From the NCBI RefSeq assembly GCF_015355765.1, contig NZ_JACWNA010000012.1, positions 1-59,991 of the forward strand: a stretch of 59,991 nt of DNA, in the 5' to 3' direction. Origin of the DNA: Actinomyces haliotis. Its GTDB lineage: Bacteria > Actinomycetota > Actinomycetes > Actinomycetales > Actinomycetaceae. The translations under genes and the position numbers were made by a program. Under the pieces are notes generated by a model, which ran no database searches, was not told where the DNA came from, and saw only the letters and a program-made list of their open reading frames with translations. Position 1 is the stretch's first letter; each line of letters starts with the position of its first letter. Positions 25,034 to 34,173 of this stretch are shown here, piece after piece.

Positions 25034-26116
25034 TCAGCGGATGGAGTACTCGGGCCAGTCGCCGCCCGGCTCGGTGACGGAGCGCCCCTGGGCGAGCTTC
25101 TCGGCGAAGCGGCGCCGCTGGGGCCGCACCGTGTACACGGGGTCCTTCGCGCTCTCCAGGCCGGCGTAGTAGATGGAGAAGCGGGTGCAGGCGGAGCCGG
25201 CGACGAGCGAGGCTCCCGCGAGGACGTTGAGCGCCCGGTTGCGCCCCGCGAAGGCTGCCGTGACCCCGCCGACGGCGGTGAGGACCTTGGCGGCCTTGTG
25301 GAGGCGACCGGCACGGCCCTCGTGGAGCGGCTGTCCCTCCTCACCGAGGCGGCGCTCCATGGCGGCGTCCGCGGCCAGGTCGCAGGCGGCGGCAACGGAG
25401 GCGAGCTGGCGGACCGGTCGCATCTCGTCGGCGGAGCCGAGGACCATGTTGAGGCCGCAGCCGGCCCCCTGCCCGGAGGCGACGAAGAGGAAGGGCATCT
25501 CGCGGTAGGCCTGGTGCCACAGCGGCGTGGCCGTGTCGGAGAAGAGGACGGCCGTGTAGGCGGCGAGCGGGGGCGCGAAGAAGGCGGCGCCGGCGGAGGC
25601 GAAGATGCTGGCGACGTCGACGAGCTCGCGCCACCAGGACTCGCGCGGCAGGAAGGGCTGGATGATCTCGAGGGCGGCCGCTCCCCCGGTGAAGCCCGAG
25701 AAGCCGACGAGGATCCACGAGCCGACGCTCATGGGGCTCGTGAGCTTCGCGGTGCGCATCATGTTGAGGAAGCGCTCGGGCCGGCCGAGGTCGACGATGA
25801 GCGCGGTGCCGCCCACGCCAAGGCTGACGAGGCCCGCGATGCGGGCGTTGCGACGCAGGCCGTGGCGGTGCGTGATGTCCGCGCCGGCGCCGACGAGCCC
25901 GGAGCCGGCGGCCATGCCGCCCGCCCAGAGGTAGATGGCGATGGCCTCCTCCCACGGTGCCGGCTTGACGATGTTCTGGCCGTAGTAAGAGGTGAACTCG
26001 GCGGCGGGGACCACCCAGTCCTTCCCGACCTTCGGACCGGAGCCGGAGCGGCGGCGCCGACGACCGTCGCGGGGCGGCTCGGGCGGGCGGACGGAGTCGA
26101 GGTCGGTGACGGTCAC
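25034..26116 (-). CDS. NrfD/PsrC-type membrane subunit of formate dehydrogenase
   Basis: Integral membrane subunit (360 aa) with about eight hydrophobic helices beginning WEEAIAIYLWAGGMAAGSG near 55-75. NrfD-type subunits pass electrons from the FeS subunit to quinone without heme, unlike the cytochrome b subunit of E. coli FDH-N. GTG at 26116 overlaps the fdhB stop (GTGA) and has GGGAGG 5 bases upstream. The basic N-terminus (about 12-27) is probably cytoplasmic. Family assignment is good; the quinone partner is inferred. Confidence 0.88.
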   Translation of the reverse strand: MTVTDLDSVRPPEPPRDGRRRRRSGSGPKVGKDWVVPAAEFTSYYGQNIVKPAPWEEAIAIYLWAGGMAAGSGLVGAGADITHRHGLRRNARIAGLVSLGVGGTALIVDLGRPERFLNMMRTAKLTSPMSVGSWILVGFSGFTGGAAALEIIQPFLPRESWWRELVDVASIFASAGAAFFAPPLAAYTAVLFSDTATPLWHQAYREMPFLFVASGQGAGCGLNMVLGSADEMRPVRQLASVAAACDLAADAAMERRLGEEGQPLHEGRAGRLHKAAKVLTAVGGVTAAFAGRNRALNVLAGASLVAGSACTRFSIYYAGLESAKDPVYTVRPQRRRFAEKLAQGRSVTEPGGDWPEYSIR

Positions 26117-27177
26117 TTCTGCCTCCCGTTGAGGACGAACATGCCGAGGGCGGTGGCGATCATGGCGGTGCCGGCGACGCCCGCGTGGGTGAACATCGAC
26201 GCGATGTCGGCGGTGGTGACCTCTGGGTCCGGCGGAAGGCCGTAGGCCTCCGGCTCGTCCATGAGGAGGAAGACGCTGCCGGTGCCGCCGACGCCGTCGT
26301 CGGGGTTGGCCCCGTAGAGGCGGGCCTCGGTGTGACCCTGGGCGTGGAGCTCGGCGAGGCGCTCGCGGGCCATGCGGACCATCTCGTCGTGGTCGCCGAA
26401 GTGGATGGACTCCGTCGGGCAGTTCTTGGCGCAGGCCGGCGTCTGCCCGTCCTTGAGGCGGTCGTAGCACAGGGTGCACTTCTGGGCGACGCCGCCGTTC
26501 GGGATCGGCGTGGAGACGTCGCCGATGGTGATCGTGCCCTTCTCACGGCGGTCGATCACGCCGAAGGGGCAGGCGGCGACGCAGTAGCCGCAGCCGTTGC
26601 ACACGTCGGGCTGGACGACGACGCTGCCGAACTCGGAGCGGAAGAGCGCGCCGGTGGGGCACACGTCGAGGCAGGCGGCGTGGGTGCAGTGCTTGCACAC
26701 GTCCGAGCTCATGAGCCAGCGCACGGCGGGCAGCCCCTGCGGGTCGCCGTCGGCGAGCCCGGAGCCGGGCGCCGTCGGGTCGGCGGGCGCCGTCGTCGTG
26801 GTGGCGGTCCCGCTGACGGAGCCACCGGGAAGGCCCTCGCCCTGCTTGCGGACGCTCGGCATGCCGAGGGCGACGACGCCGGAGCGCCTCGCGGCCGCGA
26901 TCTGCTCACTCGTCTGCTCGACGAAGGCGACGTGGCGCCACTGGTTGGCGCCGAGGTGGTAGCTGTTGTCGAAGGAGTTGCCGGAGAAGGTGTTCCCGTG
27001 CTCGTGCTCCTGGCGGGCCGGCACGCGGTTCCACTCCTTGCAGGCCACCTCGCAGGCCTTGCAGCCTATGCAGATGGAGGTGTCGGTGAAGAAGCCCTTG
27101 CGCTTGGTCTCGACGCCGTAGTTCGCGTCGTGGAGCGGGTCGGTCGGTCCGCTCAGCTGGTTCCTGAAGATGCTCAT
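26113..27177 (-). CDS. fdhB: Formate dehydrogenase beta subunit (four [4Fe-4S] clusters)
   Basis: Electron-transfer subunit (354 aa). Cysteine groups are C36/C39/C42/C46, C161/C164/C169/C173, C193/C196/C199/C203 and C234/C237/C249/C253, the plan for four [4Fe-4S] clusters as in FdnH. A hydrophobic segment near 330-350 may be the membrane anchor. Residues about 108-150 are a low-complexity Gly/Thr/Pro insert between the first cysteine group and the second. ATG at 27177 overlaps the fdhA stop (ATGA). Confidence 0.92.
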   Translation of the reverse strand: MSIFRNQLSGPTDPLHDANYGVETKRKGFFTDTSICIGCKACEVACKEWNRVPARQEHEHGNTFSGNSFDNSYHLGANQWRHVAFVEQTSEQIAAARRSGVVALGMPSVRKQGEGLPGGSVSGTATTTTAPADPTAPGSGLADGDPQGLPAVRWLMSSDVCKHCTHAACLDVCPTGALFRSEFGSVVVQPDVCNGCGYCVAACPFGVIDRREKGTITIGDVSTPIPNGGVAQKCTLCYDRLKDGQTPACAKNCPTESIHFGDHDEMVRMARERLAELHAQGHTEARLYGANPDDGVGGTGSVFLLMDEPEAYGLPPDPEVTTADIASMFTHAGVAGTAMIATALGMFVLNGRQK

Positions 27178-30100
27178 GCCCTGCTCCCGGACTCGGTGGC
27201 GGCGGTGGCGAGGCGCTCCTCGCCGTCGGTGGTGAGGCTGTTCAGCGGGTCCTGGGCCGTCTCGGGGACGAGGCCGGCTCGCTGCTGGTACTCGCGGACG
27301 AGGTCGAGGCGGGCCGTGCCGGTGGGACGGCGGCCGGGGATCACGTCCACGGTGAGGGACTTGGAGTCCTGGATGTGCGTGTTCGCGTCGAGGACGATGC
27401 CGAGCAGGTCGTTGGCGGAGTCGCCCTTCGTGATGGAGGTGCGCCCGTTGCCCCAGTGGAAGGGCATGCCGATCTGGTGGATCGTGCGCCCGCCAACGGT
27501 GAGCGGCGTGAAGCGGTCGGTGACGAGGACGCGCGCCTCGATGGCGCCGCGCGGGGAGACGATGGTCGCCCAGCCGCCGTTCTCCAGGCCCTTCTCGGCG
27601 GCGAGCTCCTTGTCCAGCTCGCAGAACATCGAGGGCTGGAGCTCGGCGAGGTACGGCAGGGTGCGGGTCATGCCGCCCGCCGTGTAGTGCTCCGTGAGCC
27701 GGTACGTTGTGAGGACGTAGGGGAAGACCTCGGCGCCGGGCTGGCCGGCCGAGGGCGCGAAGAGGTTGTCCTCGCGGGTGAAGGTCTCACGCGTCGGGTT
27801 CGCCTGGAGGTCGTACAGGGGGTTGCCCACCGGCGACTCCTGCGGCTCGTAGTGCGTCGGGAAGGGGCCGTCCACGAGGCCGCGGGGGCTGAAGAGCCAC
27901 GCCTTGCCGTCCGCCTGGGCCGTGAAGGCGTCCGTGCCGGCGAGGCCCGCGGTGCCGTGCACGCCCTCGGGCGCGACGTAGTCCGGGGCCTTGGTCACCG
28001 GGAAGTCCGGGACGTCGTCGCCGGTCCAACGGCCCGACTCCTCGTCCCACCAGACGAGCTTCTTGCGCTCCGACCAGGGGCGCCCCTCGGCGTCGGCGGA
28101 GGCGCGGTTGTACATGATGCGGTTGTTGGCGGGCCAGGCCCAGGCCCAGTTGTGGGCGAGGGGTCCGTCCTGGTCCTTGCGGTCGGGGCGGTCGGCGGCG
28201 TGGTTGTGGTCGCCCGCGTAGACGCCCGTGTAGAGCCAGCAGCCCGAGGACGTCGAGCCGTCGGCCTTGAGGTCGGCGTAGCCGTTCAGCGTGTGCCCCT
28301 TGTGCTCGCCGTCGAGGAAGTAGCCGTTGATCTCCGCGAGGACGGACTCGGGGACGATCTCGCCCTCGTCGTCGGTCGGGTAGTCCCAGGTCATGTCGAG
28401 CAGGAGGCGGTCGCGGGGGTCCGTGGAGCCAGCGAGCTTCTCCTGGATGCGCTTGCCGAGCAGGTAGTAGAACTGCAGGTCGCTCATGCCGACGCCGGGG
28501 GCCTGGGCGGCCTTGTGGCGCCACTGGACGAGCCGGTGGGTGTTGGTGAAGGTGCCGCACTTTTCCGCGTGGGAGGCCGCGGGCATGAGGAAGACCTCGG
28601 TGCCGATCTCCTCGGTGACGAGCTCGCCCGTCTCGATCTCCGGGGCGTCCTTCCAGAAGTTCGAGGTCTCGGTCTCGCGCAGGTCGCGCACGACGAGCCA
28701 CTTGAGCTCGGCGAGGGCCTTGCGCTGGATGCGGGCGTGGGCCTGGGCGACGGCGGGGTTCTGACCGAGGACGAAGTAGCCCTCGACACCGCCGTCCATC
28801 ATGCGCAGGACCGTCTGGTAGGTGCCGTGCGCACCGGTGAGGCGGGGCAGGTCCCCGAAGTGGAACTCGTTGTCCGGCTGGGCGCTCTCGCCCCACCAGG
28901 CCTTGAGGAGGCTGACGACGTAGGCGTCGGCGCCCGCCCAGTTGCCCTTCTGCTCCTTGGAGGAGATACCGCCGAGGTACTGCTCGAGGGTCTCGGACTT
29001 CCCCGCCACCGGCATGGGCAGGTAGCCGGGCAGGATGTGGAAGAGGGTCGGGATGTCGGTGGACCCCTGGATGGAGGTGTGGCCGCGCAGGCCCATGATG
29101 CCGCCGCCGGGACGCCCCATGTTGCCCATGAGGAGCTGGAGGATGCCGGCGGCGCGGATCATCTGGGCGCCGCCGGTGTGCTGGGTCCAGCCGAGCGCGT
29201 AGCAGAAGGTGGTCGTGCGCTCGCGGCCGGAGTTCTCGACGATCGCGTCGACGAGGTAGTCGAGGTCCTCGCGGCTGATACCGCAGACCTCCTGGACGAG
29301 CTCGGGCGTGTAGCGCGCGTAGTGCTTCCGCAGCAGGTTGAGCACGCAGCGGGGGTTCTGGAGCGTCGGGTCGGTCTTGATGCGCGAGTGGGCGAGAGCC
29401 GGGCCGCCGGCGCCGAAGGACTCGTGGTGGCTCGTGCCGGGGACGTCGCCCGGGTCGTTGGCGGGGTCGGGCGCGCCCACGCCGTCTCCGGCGGAGGCCG
29501 GGGCGTCGTCGGACTCCTCGTACTCCCAGGTCGAGACGTCGTAGGTCCCGGTCTCCTCGTCGTAGCCGGAGAAGAGCCCGTCGAGGTCCTCGGCGTCGGC
29601 GTACCGCTCGGAGACGACGCTCGTGGCGTTGGTGAAGGTGAGGACGTAGTCCTTGAACCAGAGCTCGTCGGTGAGGATCTTGTTGATGACGGCGCCGAGG
29701 AGGGCGACGTCGCTCCCGGTGCGGATCGGGATGTGCTTGTCGGCCTGGGCGCTCGTGCGGGAGAAGCGGGGGTCGATGTGGATGAGCCTCGCGCCGCGGA
29801 GCTTCGCCTCGGTGACCCACTGGAAGCCCACCGGGTGGGCCTCGGCGAAGTTCGAGCCCTCGACGATGATGAGGTCGGCGTTGGCGATGTCCTGCAGGGA
29901 CAGGGTGGAGCCGCCGCGCCCGAAGGAGCCGGTGAGGCCGGGGACGGTGGCGGAGTGGCAGATGCGCGCCTGGTTCTCGACCTGGATGACGCCGGAGGCG
30001 GTGTACAGCTTCTTCATGAGGTAGTTCTCCTCATTGTCGAGAGCTGCTCCGCCCAGGTGGGCGATGCCGAGGGTGCGGTGGAGGTTCTCGTGCTCGCCGT

Positions 30101-30527
30101 CGGACTCCTCCCAGGTGCGACGGCGGGTGTCGATGTAGCGGTCCGCGATCATGTCGATGGCGGTGTCCTGGTCGAGGTCCTCCCACTCGGTGGAGTAGGG
30201 GCGGCGGTAGCGGACCGTGGAGATGCGGGTCGGCGAGTTGACGAGCTGCTCGGAGGCGGAGCCCTTGGGGCAGAGGCGCCCGCGGCTGATCGGGGACTCG
30301 GGGTCGCCCTCGATCTGGATGATCTTCTCGTCCTTGACGTAGATGAGCTGGCCGCAGCCGACGGCGCAGTACGGGCACACGGAGCGCACGACCCGGTCGG
30401 CGGTGACGGTGCGTGCCTCGATGCCGCGGGTGGTGGGCGAGGTGACGGCCTTGCCGCGTCCGAGGAAGTCTCCGCTCGTGACCTGTCGGACGACGGGCCA
30501 GTCGAGCAGGGTCGGCAGCTTCGCCAT
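27174..30527 (-). CDS. fdhA: Formate dehydrogenase alpha subunit, cysteine form (molybdopterin)
   Basis: Catalytic subunit (1117 aa) of an FDH-N-like enzyme oxidising formate to carbon dioxide. The N-terminal [4Fe-4S] ligands are C51, C54, C58 and C86 (CPYCAVGCG, then GRLCPKG). The active site reads ARICHSATVPGLTGSFGRG; C190, codon TGC, sits where E. coli FDH-N has selenocysteine, and H191 follows. The molybdopterin domains run to about 1070. A disordered insert (about 338-378) interrupts the region before DPTLQNPRCVLN. ATG at 30527 has GGAGG upstream. A twin-arginine signal is not evident, so the active site may face the cytoplasm. Confidence 0.95.
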   Translation of the reverse strand: MAKLPTLLDWPVVRQVTSGDFLGRGKAVTSPTTRGIEARTVTADRVVRSVCPYCAVGCGQLIYVKDEKIIQIEGDPESPISRGRLCPKGSASEQLVNSPTRISTVRYRRPYSTEWEDLDQDTAIDMIADRYIDTRRRTWEESDGEHENLHRTLGIAHLGGAALDNEENYLMKKLYTASGVIQVENQARICHSATVPGLTGSFGRGGSTLSLQDIANADLIIVEGSNFAEAHPVGFQWVTEAKLRGARLIHIDPRFSRTSAQADKHIPIRTGSDVALLGAVINKILTDELWFKDYVLTFTNATSVVSERYADAEDLDGLFSGYDEETGTYDVSTWEYEESDDAPASAGDGVGAPDPANDPGDVPGTSHHESFGAGGPALAHSRIKTDPTLQNPRCVLNLLRKHYARYTPELVQEVCGISREDLDYLVDAIVENSGRERTTTFCYALGWTQHTGGAQMIRAAGILQLLMGNMGRPGGGIMGLRGHTSIQGSTDIPTLFHILPGYLPMPVAGKSETLEQYLGGISSKEQKGNWAGADAYVVSLLKAWWGESAQPDNEFHFGDLPRLTGAHGTYQTVLRMMDGGVEGYFVLGQNPAVAQAHARIQRKALAELKWLVVRDLRETETSNFWKDAPEIETGELVTEEIGTEVFLMPAASHAEKCGTFTNTHRLVQWRHKAAQAPGVGMSDLQFYYLLGKRIQEKLAGSTDPRDRLLLDMTWDYPTDDEGEIVPESVLAEINGYFLDGEHKGHTLNGYADLKADGSTSSGCWLYTGVYAGDHNHAADRPDRKDQDGPLAHNWAWAWPANNRIMYNRASADAEGRPWSERKKLVWWDEESGRWTGDDVPDFPVTKAPDYVAPEGVHGTAGLAGTDAFTAQADGKAWLFSPRGLVDGPFPTHYEPQESPVGNPLYDLQANPTRETFTREDNLFAPSAGQPGAEVFPYVLTTYRLTEHYTAGGMTRTLPYLAELQPSMFCELDKELAAEKGLENGGWATIVSPRGAIEARVLVTDRFTPLTVGGRTIHQIGMPFHWGNGRTSITKGDSANDLLGIVLDANTHIQDSKSLTVDVIPGRRPTGTARLDLVREYQQRAGLVPETAQDPLNSLTTDGEERLATAATESGSRA

Positions 30528-30697
30528 GGGTGCCTCCGGGTGCGCAGGTGGTGGCCCGGGCGGGAGGGCCCGGGTAGGCCGAAGGTAGGACGTCGATCCG
30601 CCGTCGGCGCGCTCGGAGGGCGTCGGCGCGGCGAGCCCCGGTACCGCGCGGAAAATCGCGACGCGCCGGCGCACGGGCCGCGCCGGAGGGCACGTCT

Positions 30698-31596
30698 TTA
30701 GGTGACGGCGACTGCGCGTTTGTGCGCGCGGGGTCCTCTCGCCGCAGCCTGGTGACGACGACGTCGACGAACATCGACTCGGCGGGTGCGCCGGTGAAGG
30801 CGCCGCGCAGCGGTGCGACGTCCGCGTAGTCCCGACCGTGCCCGGCAGCCACGTGCTCCTCGAGGACGGGCGCGGGGTTCGTCGGTCGAGCGGCACCCAG
30901 CGGCCCAGCCAGGCCTCGACCCAGGCGTGGGACTGGCCCGTGGCCACCGTGCCCGCCGGGGCGCTCGCCAGCCGGGGCCGAGGTAGCCCGACCCGGAGCG
31001 GGCGGGGACGCCGGCGGCGCGCAGAGCACCGATGAGGACGTGGGAGAGGTCCTGGCACACGCCGGATCCGACCTCCCAGGCCTGGGCGGCGCGGGTGGTG
31101 ACGTCGGTGGAGCCGGGGACGTGTGAGACGTGCCCGGTCACCGCGCCCAGGAGGGCGTCGACGAGCTCGCGGGGACCGGCGGCGCCGGCTCGCGCCTCGA
31201 CCGCGAGGGTCCCCAGGTCCGCCGCGGGCTCCACGAGCGGTCTCATGGTGAGGTACTCGGTCAGGCGGCCGCGCAGCTCGTCCGTCTCGAGCTCCGCCCA
31301 GCAGAACCCCTCCCCCGCGGCGGTGCCCTGGGGAGGCGGTCGCGTCACGTCGACGGTCGGGGTCGCGACCAGCCGCATCTCCTCGGGGGCTCGTGGATCT
31401 CGAAGGCGACCACGCCGGTGCCGAAGTAGTCGGTGTAGCGGTGGGTCCACGCCGTCGGGGTGATCTCGATGCGGGAGGACAGGACCGACTGCTCGGCGTC
31501 GGCGCGCGAGATCATCCGGGCCTCGTTGATCGAGCCCGTCGCGCGCCCCTCGTAGCGGTAGCCGGTCGTGTGGACGACGCGCAGCGTGGTGGTCAT
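30698..31596 (-). pseudogene. Transglutaminase-like protease-fold gene, three frameshifts
   Basis: Begins at ATG 31596, overlapping the alpha-E stop (ATGA), as [20 protein letters not shown]. The frame breaks near 31388 (five G where six are needed), near 30972, and near 30885, each a one-base deficit. Rejoined, it reads a bacterial transglutaminase N domain, then a core with Cys in WEVGSGVCQDLSHVLIGALR, His in GQSHAWVEAWLG, and Asp in the GRDYADVAPLRG region. Either a recent pseudogene or sequencing errors in G/C runs; the intact amino-acid pattern between breaks favours a very recent event or an error. Confidence 0.75.
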
Positions 31597-32564
31597 GCGG
31601 GCGATCCCTTCGTCTGGGCGGTCGTGGGTGCCTCGTCGGAGGAGCCCTCGCTCCACCTCGGGGCCGCGGCACCGGAGAAGTAGCGCTCGGCGACGACCTC
31701 GCTCGCGCGCTCGCACACGAGCTGGAGGTCCTCGAGGCGGGACGCCAGGTCCGTGAGCACCTCCTCGGGGGCGAGGAACTCGAGCTCGGAGCGGGCGCGT
31801 CCGAGCGCCCGCTCGGCCGCGGTGCGAGGACCGTCGGGCCAGCCGCCGGGGTCGAGGGCCGCGAGCGCGTCCGCGGCCTGCGCGAGGGAGTGGACGACGG
31901 ATCGTGGGAAGAATGGGTCCATGAGGAGGAGCTGCGCGGCCTCGCCCGGCTCGGTCGTGGCGCCCCGTGCCCACCGGAAGTCGTGCATCGCTCCGGCGGC
32001 GCGCAGGGCGTTGGACCAGACGTTGGTGGCGTCCTGGGTGCGGAGGGTCCACATGAGGAGCCGGACCGACATGTCGAACTGCTCCAGGCAGCGCCCCAGA
32101 CGGAGGAGCTGCCAGCCCTCGTCGTGGCGCATGGTGTCGTCCGCGATGCCGGCGATGACCGCGCACGACTGGCGCAGGTACGTGAGAGAGGCGGTGGGCC
32201 GCGTGCTGGCGACCTCGCCCGTGCGGATCTCGTTCCAGGTCGTGTTGAGGGGCTCCCAGGCCTCGGGCGGGACGGTCTCACGAAGCCGGCGGGCGGCCTC
32301 ACGCGCGTTGCGGAGCGAGGCGGAAAACGATCCCGGGCAGTCCGGGTCGTCCTTGAGGCGGGCGAGGAGGCCGGCCGTGGTGAGGCACTCCTCCTCGGGA
32401 GGCAGCCCCAGGACGGCGAGGAGGGAGGCGGCGGAGACCTCGAGGTCCGCCGTCGGATCCTCGACCATGAGCTGGAGGTGCACGTCCAGGAGGCGGCACG
32501 TGTCCTCGGCGCGCTGGACGTAGCGCCCGATCCAGTAGAGGGACTCCGCGATGCGGCTCAGCAC
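31593..32564 (-). CDS. Alpha-E domain protein
   Basis: A 323 aa protein with the family's opening [20 protein letters not shown] and nearly all-helical content, typical length about 310. Alpha-E proteins sit beside circularly permuted ATP-grasp enzymes and transglutaminases and are thought to belong to an amide-bond-forming, possibly peptide-tagging, system; the biochemical role is not established. The GTG start at 32564 overlaps the stop of the ATP-grasp fragment. This is the only intact reading frame of its cluster. Confidence 0.85.
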   Translation of the reverse strand: MLSRIAESLYWIGRYVQRAEDTCRLLDVHLQLMVEDPTADLEVSAASLLAVLGLPPEEECLTTAGLLARLKDDPDCPGSFSASLRNAREAARRLRETVPPEAWEPLNTTWNEIRTGEVASTRPTASLTYLRQSCAVIAGIADDTMRHDEGWQLLRLGRCLEQFDMSVRLLMWTLRTQDATNVWSNALRAAGAMHDFRWARGATTEPGEAAQLLLMDPFFPRSVVHSLAQAADALAALDPGGWPDGPRTAAERALGRARSELEFLAPEEVLTDLASRLEDLQLVCERASEVVAERYFSGAAAPRWSEGSSDEAPTTAQTKGSPA

Positions 32565-33104
32565 GGGGCGATCTGCTGATCGGTGACCTGCTGCGGTTGG
32601 GCGTGAGCAGCCTCGGCGGCGGCGGGAGCGGCGTGAGCGCCCCCGGTCTGCTGCTGCTGTTGCTGCTGCTCCTGGGGCGGTCGGTGGGCGTGCTCGGAGT
32701 AGTGGGCCTGCGGCCGCACCTCGACGGTCGTGGCGCGGGGCGGGGCGCCCGCCGCGGACCGTCGGGACCGCGGTGAGCTGGACGACGAGCTGGGCGATCC
32801 AGCTGCGCGGGTCCTCGAGGATCCTGGCCCGGAGCGCGTCGAGCTCGGCGGGGGTGGCGGACGGGCCGATGACGGTGCCCTTGCCGCCGCAACCGTCGAC
32901 GGGCTTGAGGACGAGCTCGTCGAGGCGGTCCATGACCTCCTCGCGGTGCTCGGGCTCGCCGAGCCTCCACGTGTCGACGCTCGGCAGGATCGGCTCCTCA
33001 CCGAGGTAGTAGCGGATGAGGTCCGGGACGTAGGTGTAGACGAGCTTGTCGTCGGCGACGCCGTTGCCGACGGCGTTGGCCAGGGTGACGCGCCCCGAGC
33101 GGGC
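32558..33104 (-). pseudogene. Circularly permuted ATP-grasp gene, truncated and frameshifted
   Basis: About 115 residues of a type 2 circularly permuted ATP-grasp enzyme remain: [20 protein letters not shown], then [17 protein letters not shown] and [15 protein letters not shown]. The N-terminal part (roughly 300 residues) is missing; homology starts abruptly near 33104. The frame changes near 32730, where about four bases interrupt the expected RH-VEVRP run. The C-terminal GGLTR and SSQGGGSKDTW motifs are absent, replaced by a tail with seven consecutive glutamines (near 32650-32670). It ends at TGA 32558, overlapping the alpha-E start. Confidence 0.75.
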
Positions 33105-33112
33105 CGCGTCAC
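33085..33112. repeat. Short inverted repeat at the rearrangement junction
   Basis: GTGACGCG (33085-33092) and CGCGTCAC (33105-33112) are perfect inverted copies with a 12-base spacer. They fall exactly where the minus-strand ATP-grasp homology ends and the plus-strand transglutaminase homology begins. Confidence 0.7.
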
Positions 33113-33917
33113 GGCACCGGCCGAGCTCGTGCTCTCCGTCGCCCTCGCGGCGCCCGCGACGGGTCCCGACCTCGGAGAGGCGGGCTGCCCGATCACCGAG
33201 ACGCTCACCGTCACGGTCGACGGCAGCCCCCTGCCGTGCACGGAGGTGCGGACCGAGGCCGGGACCCGCCTCCGCATCGTCAGCGAGGCGCCCGTCGGCG
33301 GCATCGAGGTGGTTGACGAGGCCAAGGTCCGCGGGGCCCTGCCAGCGGTCGAGGACGCCGAGGACGCCACCGCCCTGGCCCGCGACCGCGTCGTCCACCG
33401 GCTGCCGTCACGCTACTGCGAGTCCGACACGCTCGCCCCGACCGCCGCCGCGGCCTTTGAGGGACCGACGGGCGAGGCGCTCCTCGACGCCGTCTCCTCC
33501 TGGGTGGGGCAGCCGGCTCGCCTACGTGCCCGGATCCTCGCGGCCCACTGACGGCGCCGTGCGCACGCTTCTGGCGCGGCACGGCGTGTGCCGCGACTTC
33601 GCCCACCTGACGGTGGCGCTTCTGCGAGCGCTCGGGGTACCGGCCCGGCCGGTCAGCGTCTACGCGCCGGGCCTCGACCCGATGGACTTCCACGCGGTGG
33701 CCGAGGCCCTCGTCGAGGGCAGCTGGTGCGTCGTCGACGCGACGGCGCTCGCACCGCGCCGCTCCCTCCTGCGCATCGCGACGGGGGGGACGCCTCGGAC
33801 ACCGCCTTCCTCACCGTCTCCTCGGGTGCCGTCGACCTCGGGGCACCGGAGGTGAGCGCCGTCATCGACCCCGCCCTTCCGGATGATGACCTCGACCGTC
33901 TCGTCCGGCTGCGCTGA
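33107..33917 (+). pseudogene. Second transglutaminase-like gene, 5'-truncated with two frameshifts
   Basis: Plus-strand transglutaminase homology starts mid-domain with [16 protein letters not shown] and no start codon or ribosome site. One extra G in GTGGGGC (33504-33510) shifts the frame before SRLAYVPGSSRPTDGAVRTL; a run of seven G at 33783-33789 is one short and shifts it again before DASDTAFLTVSSGAVDLG. The catalytic Cys (ARHGVCRDFAHLTVAL), His (DFHAVAEALVEG) and Asp (WCVVDATALA) are all present. It runs in the opposite direction to the rest of the cluster. Confidence 0.75.
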
Positions 33918-34056
33918 GCGCCTCGGGGGACTGCCCGGCGGGCACGTTCCGCGGGCTCGGCCGGCACGTTCCGCCCCAGCCCGGCCGGGCGCTACGCCGC
34001 ACGCGCAACGCGACAGCTGCCCGTGGACGCCCCGCGCCACGACCCTCCGCGGCGGG

Positions 34057-34062
34057 TAGGCT
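34057..34062 (+). promoter_or_regulatory. Possible -10 element for the DUF349 gene
   Basis: TAGGCT fits the actinobacterial TANNNT -10 pattern and lies 112 bases before the chosen start. No -35 is convincing. The rest of the 256-base gap (33918-34173) contains only GC-rich sequence without an evident gene. Confidence 0.3.
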
Positions 34063-34173
34063 CGAAGGACCGCCGCCTCCGCGGCGGACCACCACCACCC
34101 GGCCCCGGCCGGGCGCGAACGGAACGGGTCGGTCCTCCCGACCCCGCCCCGTCAACACATGAAGGAGCACATC

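Noticed and set aside
29950-29970. Selenocysteine codon in fdhA
   Set aside because: The active-site position is TGC (Cys), not TGA, and the frame is uninterrupted.
27375-30701. An 1108-codon plus-strand open frame opposite fdhA
   Set aside because: Gly/Val/Asp-rich shadow of the real gene with no motifs; high GC removes stop codons from the opposite strand.
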